The position numbers were made by a program, and so were the translations under genes. Positions 1 to 6,531 of a stretch of DNA of 13,163 nt are shown in pieces. Every line of letters starts with the position of its first letter. Within the stretch, counting starts at the first letter, position 1. This DNA comes from an uncultured Oscillospiraceae bacterium (GTDB lineage: Bacteria; Bacillota; Clostridia; Oscillospirales; Oscillospiraceae), in assembly GCA_934511165.1 (NCBI GenBank), contig CAKSWA010000052.1, positions 1-13,163 on the forward strand, in the 5' to 3' direction. The notes beneath the pieces are model-generated. The model searched no databases, was not told the DNA's origin, and was given only the letters and a program-made list of their open reading frames with translations.

Positions 1-84
1 TGCGCCACTCCGCTTAAACTTCATATCGCCTACATAGGGGGCTTTTTGTGCTGTCCGCACAAACTGGAGCAGTTCAAGCTGCAT
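1..84 (-). other. Possible 5' end of an unidentified gene running off the left edge
   Basis: Reading leftwards from an ATG at 84-82 there are 28 open codons to the window edge, beginning MQLELLQFVRTAQK. The start lies 26 bases after the stop of the binding-protein gene on the same strand, where a next operon gene would sit. Against it, the bases before the ATG are CTCCCCGA, with no purine-rich ribosome binding site, and the opposite strand is also open in one frame here. I do not recognise the peptide. It could be a real partial gene, a remnant, or intergenic DNA. Confidence 0.2.
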
Positions 85-110
85 TCGGGGAGATTTCTTA
101 GAAAAGGGTT

Positions 111-737
111 TTAGAGAATCGGGTTCCAGGCAAGATCCATGATCTCGTCCACGTCGTCCATGGAGGTGATGAGGCTGAGACGGATGTAACGCTCGATGAA
201 GTCATGCAGCGTATCGCCCGTGAACTCATCCGAGAGACCGAACTGCAGCGCATTGTTGATCATGATGTTCATTTCGTAATTGCCGCCGTTCCAGCCCATG
301 TCCATGAGAACCTGGGTGGCTTCCGCGGAGTTATCGCGCATCCAGCTGTGCGCCTTCTGCACGGCCTGCGCCACCTTCTTGGCAATGGTCGGATTCTCAC
401 GCACAAACTGGCCGCTCATAGCCAGAACGCAGCAGGTACGGTCCGCAAAGTCGGTATCCTGCTGGGAGCGGATGCACTTGAGCTTGCCGTCCTTCACCAT
501 CGCATAAGCAAAGGTATCGCTCAGAAGCGCTGCGGCAATCTCGCCGTTTTCCATAGCGGCGACGCAGGCGTCAGCGGTGACCTTTACGAGTTCCACGTCG
601 GTGGCGTAAGCGTTGGGTTCTGAAACACAACGCCGCGATTCCTTTTCCTCCAGCTCACGGAGCTGGCGGCGGGTCAGACCCGAAAGCAGCGCGAGATCGG
701 CGCTCTGCTCTTTTTTCTTTTTTGCTTCTTCAAGCAT
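111..737 (-). CDS. Shortened NitT/TauT-type ABC transporter substrate-binding protein without signal peptide
   Basis: From about residue 46 to the end the 208-residue protein reads like the C-terminal half of an SsuA/TauA (NMT1/THI5-like) periplasmic binding protein. Recognisable stretches are GEIAAALLSDTFAYAMVKDG (residues 66-85), FVRENPTIAKKVAQAVQKAH, and a closing DDVDEIMDLAWNPIL. Full-length members have about 320-350 residues with a Sec/lipoprotein signal and an N-terminal lobe; both are absent. The first 40 residues are instead a charged, probably helical segment (MLEEAKKKKEQ, then LTRRQLRELEEKESRR) with no hydrophobic core, so the product is probably cytoplasmic and cannot form the usual two-lobed ligand cleft. 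The region upstream on this strand is promoter DNA, not a lost reading frame. AGGAAAGAG precedes the ATG by about 11 bases, and a good sigma-70-type promoter lies just upstream, so the gene looks expressed. It may be a decayed gene that kept its promoter, or a remodelled sensor or binding domain. No permease or ATPase gene is visible in the window. Confidence 0.75.
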   Translation of the reverse strand: MLEEAKKKKEQSADLALLSGLTRRQLRELEEKESRRCVSEPNAYATDVELVKVTADACVAAMENGEIAAALLSDTFAYAMVKDGKLKCIRSQQDTDFADRTCCVLAMSGQFVRENPTIAKKVAQAVQKAHSWMRDNSAEATQVLMDMGWNGGNYEMNIMINNALQFGLSDEFTGDTLHDFIERYIRLSLITSMDDVDEIMDLAWNPIL

Positions 738-774
738 GAAACCACGTTCTCTTTCCTGAATTTCAGACTTTTTT

Positions 775-802
775 ATTATAGTCTTGCCGCCTGTTTCGTC
801 AA
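775..802 (-). promoter_or_regulatory. Promoter of the binding-protein gene (TTGACG-16-TATAAT)
   Basis: Read on the minus strand, TTGACG (802-797) and a perfect TATAAT (780-775) are separated by 16 bases. This predicts a start of transcription near 768 and a leader of about 30 bases before the ATG at 737. It is the main argument that the shortened gene is transcribed. Confidence 0.75.
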
Positions 803-842
803 ATTGGAGTTCTGAATCATATTTCGCTTTTTATCGTTTCTG

Positions 843-858
843 CCGATTATACAATCGG
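843..858. promoter_or_regulatory. Perfect 6-4-6 palindrome between divergent promoters
   Basis: CCGATT-ATAC-AATCGG lies between the minus-strand promoter (775-802) and the plus-strand promoter (about 943-951) in an AT-rich stretch. Motifs resembling ATCGKTTCTGCSG recur at 833 and 894. The position suits an operator shared by the binding-protein gene and the DCCP operon, but no regulator gene lies next to it. Confidence 0.4.
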
Positions 859-942
859 ATTATTGGATTTATATCGTTTTTTTCGCTGTTTTCATCGGTT
901 TCTGCGGTTTTTCCAATTATCGTAGCAAAACGGCGCGGGGCG

Positions 943-951
943 TGCTATAGT
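943..951 (+). promoter_or_regulatory. Extended -10 promoter of the DCCP operon
   Basis: TGC-TATAGT is an extended -10 element, giving a predicted start near 958 and a leader of about 28 bases. No good -35 box is seen 17 bases upstream (TAGCAA, 3 of 6 matches), which is tolerated when the TG extension is present. GAGGGA at 973-978 then precedes the ATG at 986 by 7 bases. Confidence 0.55.
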
Positions 952-985
952 AAACGCGAAGAAAAAACGAACGAGGGATCACGGC

Positions 986-1759
986 ATGGATTTTGCCATC
1001 GGCATTGATATCGGCTCTACGTGCGCCAAGACGGCGGTGCTCGCCGCAAACGGTTCATTTGCCCTGCTCTCAGCGCGTCCGACGGGCTGGAGCAGTGTAG
1101 ACACCGCAGAGGCCATCCGCGCCGAGCTTGAAGCGGCGTCCTTTTCGCCGGAATCGTACCCCTGCGTTGCAACGGGGTACGGGCGCGTTGCGGTGCCGTA
1201 CGCAGGAAAGAGCGTCACGGAGATCACCTGCCACGCGCGCGGCGCGTGCTTTCTGCACGGGCGGGACGATCTTCTCGTGATCGATATCGGCGGGCAGGAT
1301 ACGAAGGTCATCGGCGTATCCGGCGGCGCGGTGCAGGATTTTCTTATGAACGACAAGTGCTCCGCCGGAACGGGGCGCTTTCTGGAGATCATGGCGAACC
1401 GGCTCGGCATGCGCCCGGAAGAGCTGTGCGCGCTCGCCGCGCACGGCGGCGGCGCGTCCATCAGTTCGATCTGCACGGTGTTTGCCGAAAGCGAGGTTGT
1501 AAGTCTCATCGGTCAGGGCGCATCGCGCGAGGATATTGCCTATGCGGTTGTGGATTCCATCGCCGGGAAGGTTGCCACGCAGGCAAAGAAGCTCGGCGGG
1601 AGCTATGGCGCGGTGTGCCTCACTGGCGGGCTCTGCCAAACGGAATATCTCCCCGACGCCATCGCCGAAAAGCTCGGCGCGCCGATCCTCACGCACCCGG
1701 AGGGGCGCTTTGCCGGGGCAATCGGCGCCGCGCTCTCCGCACGCAGGCTCTCCCGATAA
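986..1759 (+). CDS. yjiL: ATP-dependent activator/reductase of the BadF/HgdC family, YjiL-like (DCCP reductase)
   Basis: The 257-residue protein is an ASKHA-fold ATPase. Homologues form a homodimer holding one [4Fe-4S] cluster and use ATP hydrolysis to push low-potential electrons into a partner protein. Visible motifs are the N-terminal phosphate loop GIDIGSTCAKT (6-16), the second phosphate motif VIDIGGQDTK (98-107), NDKCSAGTGRF with cluster ligand Cys125, ICTVFAESE with cluster ligand Cys163, and the C-terminal adenosine motif LTGGLC (212-217). The two cysteines correspond to Cys127 and Cys166 of Acidaminococcus HgdC. Length matches E. coli YjiL (about 255 residues) and the compact activators. 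The start is supported by GAGGGA 7 bases upstream. The gene is 32 bases ahead of its electron acceptor and surely co-transcribed. With no CoA-transferase or second dehydratase subunit nearby, a DCCP reductase is more likely than a hydroxyglutaryl-CoA dehydratase activator. Confidence 0.92.
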   Translation: MDFAIGIDIGSTCAKTAVLAANGSFALLSARPTGWSSVDTAEAIRAELEAASFSPESYPCVATGYGRVAVPYAGKSVTEITCHARGACFLHGRDDLLVIDIGGQDTKVIGVSGGAVQDFLMNDKCSAGTGRFLEIMANRLGMRPEELCALAAHGGGASISSICTVFAESEVVSLIGQGASREDIAYAVVDSIAGKVATQAKKLGGSYGAVCLTGGLCQTEYLPDAIAEKLGAPILTHPEGRFAGAIGAALSARRLSR

Positions 1760-1791
1760 GCACGATACTTATAGAAACGAGGACATACACG

Positions 1792-2931
1792 ATGGAGCTC
1801 TCTCTTCCCGAAACATTTGAGGCCTATTCCGAGGCGCGCAAGGCAGGCTTTCTTAAGGTAAAAGCCGCCAAAGAGGGCGGACGGCACGTGGCCGGGACGT
1901 TCTGCACGTTTACCCCGCTGGAGATTCTGGACGCCGCCGGCATGCTCGCCGTGAGTCTCTGCGGCATGAGCGCGGAGACGATCCCGGCAGCGGAGGTCGA
2001 TCTGCCGCGCAATCTCTGCCCGCTCATCAAATCGAGCTACGGCTTCTACGTAAGCGACAAATGCCCGTATACCTATTTTTCCGATCTCATCGTCGGCGAG
2101 ACGACGTGCGACGGCAAAAAGAAAATGTACGAGCTGATGGCGCGCGGCAAAGAGCTCTTTCTCCTGCATCTGCCGCAGGGCATTGATCTTCCGTATGCGC
2201 GTGATATGTGGCGCGCCGAGGTGCGGCGGCTCAAGGCGTATCTCGAAGAGCGCTTCGGAATTGAGATTACGCCCGATGCGCTGCGCGCCGCAGCGCGGCA
2301 GAGAAACGCGCTACGCGAGGCGCGCTCCCATCTTATGGAGGTGCTGCGCGCCGATCCCGCGCCCGTTTCCGGCACGGAGCTTTATAAGGTTCTCGACGGG
2401 CTGGGGTTTGACTTTGACCTCCCCCACGCCGTAGCGCATGTGGAAGAGCTTGCCGCGCAGCTGCGCGAAACGCCGCCCACCGCCCCGGCGGGAAAGCCGC
2501 GGCTTCTCGTCACCGGCTGCCCGATCGGCGGCGTATACCAGAAGGTGCTCGGCGCGGCGGAGCGCGCGGGTGCGCAGGTTGTCTGCTTTGAAAACTGCGC
2601 GGGCATCAAACCGGCGCGCTGCCATGTCGACGCCGAGGCAGACGATATCCTTGACGCCATCGCCGACGCCTATCTCACCATCGGCTGCGCCGTGATGACG
2701 CCGAACCGCCGCCGGTTTGAAATGATCCCCGCGCTCATCGAAGAGTTCCACGCCGACGCCGTGCTCGATATCGCCCTTTCGAGCTGCCACACATATCTCA
2801 TCGAGGGCCGCTCTCTCCGCGAGCTCTGCCGGAGTCTTGATGTGCCGTATATGGCGCTCGAAACCGACTACTCCCAGCTTGACGCCGGGCAGATCGACAC
2901 GCGCATCGCCGCGTTTGTGGAATCGCTTTGA
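1792..2931 (+). CDS. yjiM: Double-cubane cluster protein, YjiM-like (single-subunit 2-hydroxyacyl-CoA dehydratase family)
   Basis: This 379-residue protein belongs to the HgdB/BcrC/FldC family but matches the one-subunit YjiM/DCCP branch closely. Shared stretches include RNLCPLIKSSYGF (73-85), SDKCPY (88-93), VGETTCDGKKKMYE (101-114), TGCPIGG (241-247), ENCAGIK (267-273) and CHTY (332-335). Cysteines 38, 57, 76, 91, 106, 243, 269, 299 and 332 fall at positions shared with E. coli YjiM as I recall it; six of this set should bind the cluster. In the characterised Carboxydothermus protein a homodimer carries an [Fe8S9] double-cubane cluster that, with ATP and its reductase, reduces small molecules such as acetylene and hydrazine; the natural substrate is unknown. 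The frame is open far upstream (from 1246), but that part overlaps the activator gene in another frame. The ATG at 1792 has GAGGA 8 bases upstream and aligns with the start of YjiM. The pair should work in the cytoplasm under anaerobic conditions. Confidence 0.9.
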   Translation: MELSLPETFEAYSEARKAGFLKVKAAKEGGRHVAGTFCTFTPLEILDAAGMLAVSLCGMSAETIPAAEVDLPRNLCPLIKSSYGFYVSDKCPYTYFSDLIVGETTCDGKKKMYELMARGKELFLLHLPQGIDLPYARDMWRAEVRRLKAYLEERFGIEITPDALRAAARQRNALREARSHLMEVLRADPAPVSGTELYKVLDGLGFDFDLPHAVAHVEELAAQLRETPPTAPAGKPRLLVTGCPIGGVYQKVLGAAERAGAQVVCFENCAGIKPARCHVDAEADDILDAIADAYLTIGCAVMTPNRRRFEMIPALIEEFHADAVLDIALSSCHTYLIEGRSLRELCRSLDVPYMALETDYSQLDAGQIDTRIAAFVESL

Positions 2932-2937
2932 ACATAG

Positions 2938-2979
2938 AAACCGCCCCGTTCACGCTTCAAAGCGTGAGCGGGGCGGTTT
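2938..2979. terminator. Bidirectional intrinsic terminator between convergent genes
   Basis: A 19-bp stem (2938-2956 with 2961-2979, one G.T pair) closes over a 4-base loop. The outer ends are AAA/TTT, giving a short T run on either strand. It starts 6 bases after the DCCP stop and lies 15 bases beyond the MATE gene's stop, so it can end both transcripts. Confidence 0.88.
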
Positions 2980-2994
2980 GTCGTTTCGATATCT

Positions 2995-4410
2995 TTATTT
3001 TGCCGCCAATTCCTGCCGGGTCATGTCCGTGAGGTTGCGCACCCAGCGCTCGCGCTTGAGCATGAAGTGCGCGATGGTGATCTTCACAAAGTCCACCGCC
3101 TTGACCATGGCGTACATGGCCACGGGGCCGATCGTCGTATAGCGCGCCACAAGGAAGATGCCGGGGATGATGATAAGAAGCGTTGTCGTGCCGTCTACCC
3201 AGAGGCCCATGGCAGTGTCGCCCCCGGCGCGGGAAACGGCGAGCTGAACGTTGATGTACACCCACGGCGGCATGAACAGCGACATGAGCAGCACCATCTC
3301 GCGGCAGATGCTCTGCGCACTCTCGCTCAGATGTCCGAACACGACATGGATGAGCGGGATCGTGAGCAGGCCGACAAAAATCATAAAGACGCCGAACACA
3401 ACGCCAGCCGTCATAAGCCAGCGCTTCTCCTGCCGGGCTTTGTCCAGCTCGCCGCGGCCCAGCGTGGAACCGAGGATAACGCCGGTCGCCGTCGTAATGC
3501 CGCTGAACGCCACAAAGAAGAGGTTCGCAATAGCAAAGCTTGCCGCCATGCCGGAGACAACGTCCGCGCCGCCGCGGCCATTGTAGAGCGCGGTGGTGAT
3601 CGTTTCGGAAATGACCCAGAGCATTTCGGAGCCGAGCACCATCGAGCCCTTTTTGAGCATGCGGAAAAAGAGCGGGAAATCAACGCTCACGAGCTCCTTG
3701 GGCGTGGCGGTAAACGGCGGGCGCTTGACGGCGATGTAGATAAGGAACATCGTCATCTCCGTGAGACGCGCGATGATCGTAGCGATGGCCGCGCCCTGCA
3801 CTTCAAGCCGCGGCGCGCCAAGATTGCCGTAGATCAGCACCCAGTTGAAAAACGTATTGACGAGCGTGGCGATAACGGAAATGAAAAGCGGCGTGCGCAC
3901 CCGGCCGATCTCGCGCAGGGACGATGAGCAGATCGTGGACACCGCCATCGGGATGCCGTTGAAGCCCATGAGGAACATGTACTTCACCGCCTCGTCCAAA
4001 ATGGCGTCCGCCTGCGAGTTGCCGACGACCATGAGCGAGAGCACCTGCCGCGGGAACACCATGCACACAAGCAGATAGAGCACGATGGCCACCGCCGCAA
4101 GCACCGCCTTGAAGCTCAGCGCCTGACGCATGCCGCGCTTATCCCCCGCGCCGTAATACTGCGACATGAAGATGCCGCCCGCGGTGCAGATCGTGTTGAG
4201 CAGTACCATGAACACAAAAAGAATCTGGCCGCAGATGTTGACGCCAGACATTTTCACATCGCCCAGGCCGGAGACCATGAAGTTGTCGATGAGCGACACC
4301 ATGTTCTGGATGAGCATTTGCAGCATGACCGGCAGCGCGATGAGCAGCGCCTTTTTATAAAAGCTCGCCGGGCCGAAAAGCTTGCCCTTGCCGAGCGTTG
4401 CAGTTTCCAT
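2995..4410 (-). CDS. MATE family multidrug/metabolite efflux transporter
   Basis: The 471-residue membrane protein has the usual MATE length and two-halved layout of about twelve hydrophobic segments. The signature first-half region reads IDNFMVSGLGDVKMSGVN, followed by ICTAGGIFMSQYYGAGDK at the end of the second segment, and a related arrangement recurs in the second half (SGMAASFAIANLFFVAF, then GVILGSTLGRGELDKA). These proteins export drugs or metabolites in exchange for sodium ions or protons; the substrate cannot be read from sequence. The start is fixed by a strong AGGAGGAA site 9 bases upstream. The gene has its own promoter at 4452-4480 and a palindrome at the predicted transcription start, so it is probably regulated independently of the HAD gene upstream, although no terminator separates the two. 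It converges on the DCCP operon across a shared terminator. Confidence 0.93.
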   Translation of the reverse strand: METATLGKGKLFGPASFYKKALLIALPVMLQMLIQNMVSLIDNFMVSGLGDVKMSGVNICGQILFVFMVLLNTICTAGGIFMSQYYGAGDKRGMRQALSFKAVLAAVAIVLYLLVCMVFPRQVLSLMVVGNSQADAILDEAVKYMFLMGFNGIPMAVSTICSSSLREIGRVRTPLFISVIATLVNTFFNWVLIYGNLGAPRLEVQGAAIATIIARLTEMTMFLIYIAVKRPPFTATPKELVSVDFPLFFRMLKKGSMVLGSEMLWVISETITTALYNGRGGADVVSGMAASFAIANLFFVAFSGITTATGVILGSTLGRGELDKARQEKRWLMTAGVVFGVFMIFVGLLTIPLIHVVFGHLSESAQSICREMVLLMSLFMPPWVYINVQLAVSRAGGDTAMGLWVDGTTTLLIIIPGIFLVARYTTIGPVAMYAMVKAVDFVKITIAHFMLKRERWVRNLTDMTRQELAAK

Positions 4411-4435
4411 GAAACGTGCTTCCTCCTGATAAAAA

Positions 4436-4450
4436 ATCTGAAAGTCAGAT
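4436..4450. promoter_or_regulatory. Palindromic operator candidate at the MATE transcription start
   Basis: ATCTGA-AAG-TCAGAT, a perfect 6-3-6 inverted repeat, begins immediately downstream of the -10 box (4452-4457) and covers the expected start of transcription. This is a classic place for a repressor to block RNA polymerase. MarR- or TetR-type repressors often control such exporters, but none is encoded nearby. Confidence 0.5.
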
Positions 4451-4451
4451 G

Positions 4452-4480
4452 ATTCTATCCACTGGACGCGGAAAAGTCAA
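4452..4480 (-). promoter_or_regulatory. MATE gene promoter (TTGACT-17-TAGAAT)
   Basis: On the minus strand TTGACT (4480-4475) and TAGAAT (4457-4452) are 17 bases apart, the optimal spacing, each with one mismatch to consensus. The leader to the ATG would be about 35 bases. Confidence 0.75.
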
Positions 4481-4498
4481 TAGGTCAAAATTCACCAT

Positions 4499-5203
4499 TC
4501 ATTGCGCACTTTTCTCCACGATTTGCAGCACCTCGGCAATGTCTGAGATCGTGTAGTCGATGGAAAGCTCCGGCGGCGCGGCGTGACCGCGGGGATTGTA
4601 CCAGCAGGTCTGTACTCCGGCATTGATCCCGCCGCGGATATCGCTCGTGAGCGAGTCGCCGACGATGAGCATTTCCTCCGGCTTTATGCCGGGGAATGCC
4701 GCGAACACCGGGGCAAAGAACTCTCTGGAAGGCTTTTCCGCGCCGACAACCTCCGAAATGAAAATGGGATCAAGCAGCTTATCGAGCTCCGAACGGTCGA
4801 GCTTTTTATCCTGCGCAACCTTTGTTCCGTTCGTCACGGCGCACTGCGCGGCTCTGCCGCGGAGCGCGAGCACGGTCTCCTTCGCGTGCGGGCAGAAAAC
4901 GATCGTATCGCCGAGACGAAGCTGATATTCGGCGTTGAACGCCGGAGCGACGGCAGTACCGATCCCGCGCGCAGTAAAAAACTCCGCAAAGCGCCCGACG
5001 AGAATTTCCGGCTTCGTATATTCGCCGCGCTCAAGCGCCTGCCACCAGCGGACGTTGATGGCGGAATACTGCGCGATCATCTCATCGGTACACTCGCCGA
5101 GACCGAAAAGGGAAAAGCACGTCTTGATTGCCGCGCGCTCAGCGGCGAGAAAGTCTAAAAGCGTTCCGTCCACGTCCCAGAGGACGGCCTTGATCTCAGG
5201 CAT
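4499..5203 (-). CDS. HAD-superfamily hydrolase, YjjG/YfnB-like pyrimidine 5'-nucleotidase
   Basis: The 234-residue protein has all four HAD motifs: DVDGT with nucleophile Asp10 and acid/base Asp12, VTNGT (motif II), the lysine in GAEKPSREFF (motif III), and VGDSLTSDI (motif IV). The helical cap after motif I and the ending GGINAGVQTCWYNPRG resemble E. coli YjjG, which removes the 5'-phosphate of non-canonical pyrimidine nucleotides, so a house-cleaning nucleotidase is the best guess; a general phosphatase of subfamily IA is the alternative. The open frame continues 31 codons upstream, but that stretch lies inside nfo in another frame. The ATG at 5203 starts the conserved beta strand and overlaps the nfo stop by 8 bases, typical of translational coupling. 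It is therefore expressed with endonuclease IV. Confidence 0.85.
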   Translation of the reverse strand: MPEIKAVLWDVDGTLLDFLAAERAAIKTCFSLFGLGECTDEMIAQYSAINVRWWQALERGEYTKPEILVGRFAEFFTARGIGTAVAPAFNAEYQLRLGDTIVFCPHAKETVLALRGRAAQCAVTNGTKVAQDKKLDRSELDKLLDPIFISEVVGAEKPSREFFAPVFAAFPGIKPEEMLIVGDSLTSDIRGGINAGVQTCWYNPRGHAAPPELSIDYTISDIAEVLQIVEKSAQ

Positions 5204-6050
5204 GATGCGCCTCCCATTGCTCCCGCAGCCATGCGATTTCCTCGGCATACCCAGTGTCGTCGTTCGGCGTTTCGAGAATGAACGGCCGCCCGGCAAGCGC
5301 TTCGTGGCAGACGATACGCACCAGCGCCTCTTCCGGCAGAACGCCCTCCCGAATCTTCGCGTGGCGGTCCTTGTGACTTCCGAGACCGTTGAGGGAGTTA
5401 TTCAGGTGCACCGCCTTGAGCCGGTCGAGCCCGATCACGCGGTCAAACTCGGCAAACACCACGTCCGGGTCGGAGACGATATCGTAGCCCCCGTCCCAGA
5501 TGTGGCACGTATCAAGGCAGACGCCGAGTTTTTCCCGGAGCTCTACGCGGTCAATGATCTCGCGCAGCTCTTCAAACCTTCCGCCGACCTCGCTGCCCTT
5601 CCCGGCCATCGTTTCCAGCAGAACCGTCGTATGCATGTCCGGCGTGAGGACAGCGTTCAGAAGATCGGCAATCATGGCAATTCCAGCCTCCGTCCCCTGC
5701 CCCACATGGCTGCCGGGGTGGAAGTTATAAAAGCAGCCGGGCGTGAGCTCCATGCGCTCCAGGTCTTCCGTAAAGGCGCGTTTGGCGAAATCGCGTACGG
5801 AGGGCTTATCGCTGCACGGGTTGAGCGTATAGGGCGAATGCGCCACGAGCGGGCCGAAGCCCTGCTCGGCCGCCCATGCGCGGAAGGCCGCAACGTCGCT
5901 TTCTTCCACTTTTGCCGCCGCGCCGCCGCGCGGGTTTCGCGTGAAGAAGGCGAACGTATTCGCGCCGAGCGCGGCGGCGCGCTTCCCCATCGCCATGTAT
6001 CCCCCGGCGGAGGAAACATGGTAACCGAGATACAATGTATTAGTTGACAT
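5196..6050 (-). CDS. nfo: Endonuclease IV (AP endonuclease)
   Basis: The 284-residue protein is a full-length TIM-barrel endonuclease IV, which cuts DNA 5' to abasic sites and removes blocked 3' ends in base excision repair. All nine metal ligands of the three-zinc site are present: His71, His111, Glu146, Asp180, His183, His215, Asp228, His230 and Glu260, nearly the same numbering as E. coli Nfo (69 to 261). They sit in HSPYTLN, HPGSHVG, LLETMAGKG, CLDTCHIWDGGYD, VHLNNSLN, KDRH and ILETP. The ATG at 6050 is chosen because AGGAGA lies just upstream and conserved sequence begins at once (YLGYHVSSAGG); 20 extra in-frame codons upstream would run through the promoter. It heads a two-gene unit with the overlapping HAD nucleotidase, a sensible pairing of repair and nucleotide clean-up. 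Confidence 0.96.
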   Translation of the reverse strand: MSTNTLYLGYHVSSAGGYMAMGKRAAALGANTFAFFTRNPRGGAAAKVEESDVAAFRAWAAEQGFGPLVAHSPYTLNPCSDKPSVRDFAKRAFTEDLERMELTPGCFYNFHPGSHVGQGTEAGIAMIADLLNAVLTPDMHTTVLLETMAGKGSEVGGRFEELREIIDRVELREKLGVCLDTCHIWDGGYDIVSDPDVVFAEFDRVIGLDRLKAVHLNNSLNGLGSHKDRHAKIREGVLPEEALVRIVCHEALAGRPFILETPNDDTGYAEEIAWLREQWEAHHA

Positions 6051-6075
6051 AATATTCTCCTGTTGTGTTTTTTTC

Positions 6076-6084
6076 AGTATAACA
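6076..6084 (-). promoter_or_regulatory. Extended -10 promoter of nfo
   Basis: On the minus strand TGT-TATACT is an extended -10 box about 25 bases before the nfo ATG. The hexamer 17 bases upstream (TTTTCC) is only a weak -35. The box lies immediately downstream of the terminator of the VOC gene, so nfo starts a new transcription unit. Confidence 0.55.
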
Positions 6085-6100
6085 CAGTTTTCAAAATAGG

Positions 6101-6129
6101 AAAAGCCCACGGCGATTTTTGCCGCGGGC
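6101..6129 (-). terminator. Intrinsic terminator after the MBL-VOC unit
   Basis: On the minus strand a 9-bp GC-rich stem (6129-6121 with 6113-6105, one G.T pair) around a 7-base loop is followed by TTTTCC and more T residues. It is 19 bases past the VOC stop codon. Confidence 0.75.
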
Positions 6130-6148
6130 AGAATAAAACGAGCAAGAG

Positions 6149-6517
6149 TCAGCGCGCCGGGACGATCTCCAGCCAGTAGCCGTCCGGGTCTTGGATGAAA
6201 TAGATGCCCATGGCGGCATTTTCAAAGCAGATGCAGCCCATCTCGCTGTGGAGCGCGTGCGCCGCGGCGAAATCGTCCACACGGAACGCGAGATGGAATT
6301 CTTCCTCGCCGATGTCGTAAGCCTGCGGATGGTCGCGCAGCCACGTGAGCTCCAGCTCAAAGTCGGAAGCATCATTCGCCACATATACAATGATGTACGA
6401 GCCGTCGGAAGCTTCCTTGCGCCGCTTTTCGCGCAGGCCGAGCGCCTTTTCGTAGAACGCAAGTGAGGCAGCGAGATCGCGGACATTATAATTTTCATGG
6501 ATCATCTGGAATTTCAT
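6149..6517 (-). CDS. VOC-family protein, glyoxalase I-like (lactoylglutathione lyase-type)
   Basis: The 122-residue protein has the paired beta-alpha-beta-beta-beta modules of the vicinal oxygen chelate fold. Modelled on E. coli GloA (His5, Glu56, His74, Glu122), the four metal ligands are His7, Glu56 (in FELELTW), His75 (in EEFHLAF) and Glu118 (in GYWLEIVP), so the metal site is intact. The phrase FIQDPDGYWLEIV is typical of the family. Glyoxalase I converts the hemithioacetal of methylglyoxal and a thiol into a thioester; many clostridia lack glutathione, so another thiol or substrate is possible. The ATG at 6517 is preferred over an in-frame TTG six codons earlier, because GGGAGAAG lies between them at proper spacing. 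It follows the MBL-fold gene by 14 bases and ends at a terminator, so the two form an operon. Confidence 0.85.
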   Translation of the reverse strand: MKFQMIHENYNVRDLAASLAFYEKALGLREKRRKEASDGSYIIVYVANDASDFELELTWLRDHPQAYDIGEEEFHLAFRVDDFAAAHALHSEMGCICFENAAMGIYFIQDPDGYWLEIVPAR

Positions 6518-6531
6518 GGCTCTTCTCCCTT

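Noticed and set aside
717..723. dnaX-type slippery heptamer A-AAA-AAG in frame near the start of the shortened binding-protein gene
   Set aside because: It falls in an A-rich lysine stretch at codons 5-7. No stimulating hairpin or upstream Shine-Dalgarno signal is evident, and the -1 frame gives no meaningful protein.
1246..1791. In-frame upstream extension of the DCCP gene (182 extra codons)
   Set aside because: It lies inside the activator gene in another frame, its translation is low-complexity Arg-rich text, and the ATG at 1792 has GAGGA at proper spacing and matches the start of YjiM.
3067..3927. Long plus-strand open frame antisense to the MATE gene
   Set aside because: A shadow of GC-rich coding DNA: composition rich in Arg, His and Asp, no ribosome binding site, no recognisable domain.
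4935..6047. 370-codon plus-strand open frame across the HAD and nfo genes
   Set aside because: Antisense to two genes with complete catalytic motifs; its own translation shows no family and no start signal.
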